Shown: positions 62,578-64,000 of the stretch, piece by piece
How the letters are laid out: each line of letters begins with the position of its first letter
Numbering within the stretch: the stretch's first letter is position 1
Assembly: GCF_019649055.1 (NCBI RefSeq)
Contig: NW_026570240.1
Location: 1,364,001 to 1,428,000 of the forward strand
Reading direction: 5' to 3'
From: Paramacrobiotus metropolitanus
Taxonomy: Eukaryota; Tardigrada; Eutardigrada; Parachela; Macrobiotidae
DNA: 64,000 nucleotides
Notes under the pieces: generated by a model
The model's database searches: none
What the model saw: only the letters and a program-made list of their open reading frames with translations
What the model was told of the DNA's origin: nothing
Position numbers and translations under genes: made by a program

Positions 62578-64000
62578 TACCTACGTAATATAACACGGTA
62601 GTTCTACTAACAGTAAGTAAGCTCTGTAGAAGAAAAATACATTGCTGCCGCGCTGTTGGATCGTTGGTTGCTCTTCGCGATTTTACACCTTAGCCGGCTT
62701 AGCGTATACAGGGAGAAACAAGAGCTTTCTGCCTCACACCAGAAACTTGTGCCTATACGTATTAATGGTATTATTGATAATAAAGTTTTACGTTATTAAA
62801 GACTGCGTGATGACATTAAGTACTTATTGTTCGAGTCAGTTCGACTACTTCGAACTTCGAGGTATACTTACTTCGCAGTATCGTTGTTCCACTTCAAGTT
62901 TTCAACCATAACGCTCATGTAAACGTTTCTGATTTTGCACTCATGGTCAGGTAAACTACCTGTTGAGTCAAAGTTGCATTCTTTATGCTTTGTAATCCGT
63001 AAATGCAATGAAATTTCGCATCAGCAGATTATTGCACAACTTTGAGTAATTATTACAATTGCTCAAAATCTTTCCCAACCTTTTACTTAGTACACTAACT
63101 TTCATTCCGAGCACTACCTCTGCGGCAGAGATTGCCCTTTATGGAAAGACCAGCGGCAACTTCTTACACAGATAGAGAGACCTGCGAAACAGTCGAAAAT
63201 TTCTTCAAAACGGCAGCGTCCAAATCTGCGAAGAAAAACCGGCACAACATCGCCAAAAATTCTTCGGAAATTCGATTTTATAACAGCTGGTTCTGCTTGA
63301 AATGAAGCAGCAATGACAGCTGTTAACGAAAAAACGGCAGTTCCGGAAATAATTTTGATGTGGAAAAAGTTGAGAAATAGAATTTACAAGTGCAGGCAGA
63401 TAAAGGTAGTTTCCGAAAAGATAGTGTAACGAATGAAATGTAGTGCACAGAGTAAAAGGTAGTAGTGAAAGGTAGCGTACAGAGTGATCACCTAACAATT
63501 TTAAAGTTTAGCGCCATATGGGTAATGCTATCGACGTTACAGGAGACTATGAACTCTGACTTCGAGCGACATGCCACATGGTGGGATACAACCGTGCAAT
63601 AATCTTTCTGGACTTTTCGAAAGTTTCCTGTTGATTTCATGGAGCTGACGAAATCGACGTGCTACGTATCGCGCACCGTACGTGTTGTTACTCCATTTGC
63701 TACTTCTACAGATTTTGGATAATGCACCGCTCGATTTTTGATACAGGACCGTAAAGAATGGCTACTTCAGTACTCGTATTAAAATAGCGATTCAGTACTG
63801 ACTGTACGAACGAAACACTCTGTTAAACGAACGCTCTTATCATAATTTAATCATTAATGTAACGCTTAAAACTGTTCAGAAATCATACCGTTAGGACATC
63901 AGCAATAAGTTCCTTTCCCATCAAATCTAAAAAGCACTCTTACAGTTACATTTCCTAATTTTCCTATCGCTTTTTTTTCATTGCAATCGACAAGAGCGAC
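62578..64000. other. 3' flank of DJ-1 and right edge of the window
   Basis: No coding feature was recognised on either strand. Open frames here are short and without motifs. The DJ-1 3' UTR occupies roughly the first 200 nt. Confidence 0.5.
62779..62784 (+). terminator. Candidate polyadenylation signal of DJ-1
   Basis: AATAAA about 200 nt after the DJ-1 stop codon, in AT-rich sequence. Confidence 0.6.

Noticed and set aside
1-64000. tRNA genes and other small RNA genes
   Set aside because: I looked for the internal promoter box GGTTCRANTCC on both strands by eye and found no convincing cloverleaf; a covariance-model scan would be needed to settle this.

Overview
This is a eukaryotic nuclear genomic window, densely packed with intron-containing animal genes. 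Most introns are 70-500 nt with ordinary GT..AG borders, and gene order alternates strands freely. Nearly every gene has a clear vertebrate counterpart. A kettin/Sallimus-type Ig-linker muscle gene points to an ecdysozoan; compact introns, moderate GC and the gene content fit a tardigrade, but that is inference and no single sequence proves it. I saw no bacterial operons, CRISPR arrays, rRNA or convincing tRNA genes.

Layout: (1) 1.5-12.0 kb, minus: a LARP4-type La-related mRNA-binding protein, 13 coding exons with a 5.7-kb first intron holding a diverged tandem duplication. (2) 13.3-15.0 kb, plus: POLR3E/RPC5-like RNA polymerase III subunit. (3) 15.5-18.8 kb, minus: RNF126/RNF115-like E3 ligase with large low-complexity insertions. 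(4) 20.2-22.8 kb, minus: UBA2, catalytic subunit of the SUMO E1. (5) 23.4-25.7 kb, plus: DDX49 DEAD-box helicase, divergent from UBA2 across 550 bp. (6) 26.0-28.3 kb, minus: basigin/neuroplastin-type Ig receptor. (7) 32.0-34.6 kb, plus: G-protein beta-5. (8) 38.8-46.5 kb, plus: kettin-like protein with a Gln-rich N-terminus and six Ig domains. (9) 47.5-49.6 kb, plus: small coiled-coil gene I cannot name. (10) 50.05-51.8 kb: two side-by-side terminal-inverted-repeat elements. (11) 52.1-60.3 kb, minus: a compact CEP290. (12) 61.3-62.6 kb, plus: DJ-1/PARK7.

The genes do not form one pathway. Loosely they fall into RNA metabolism (LARP4, POLR3E, DDX49), ubiquitin/SUMO conjugation (RNF126, UBA2), signalling and surface (basigin, GNB5), cytoskeleton/cilia (kettin-like, CEP290) and stress protection (DJ-1). 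For ten of the genes the splice model was checked by hand: exon lengths sum to an intact reading frame. POLR3E needs a frameshift at its 5' end, and CEP290 is approximate in places.

The most unusual material is non-genic or lineage-specific: a foldback-like element made of inverted 16-bp tandem arrays inside an intron, the pair of TIR elements, the unnamed coiled-coil gene, the short kettin-like gene that stops inside a linker, and a possible mitochondrial-type N-terminal extension on DJ-1. No clearly new multi-gene system was found.
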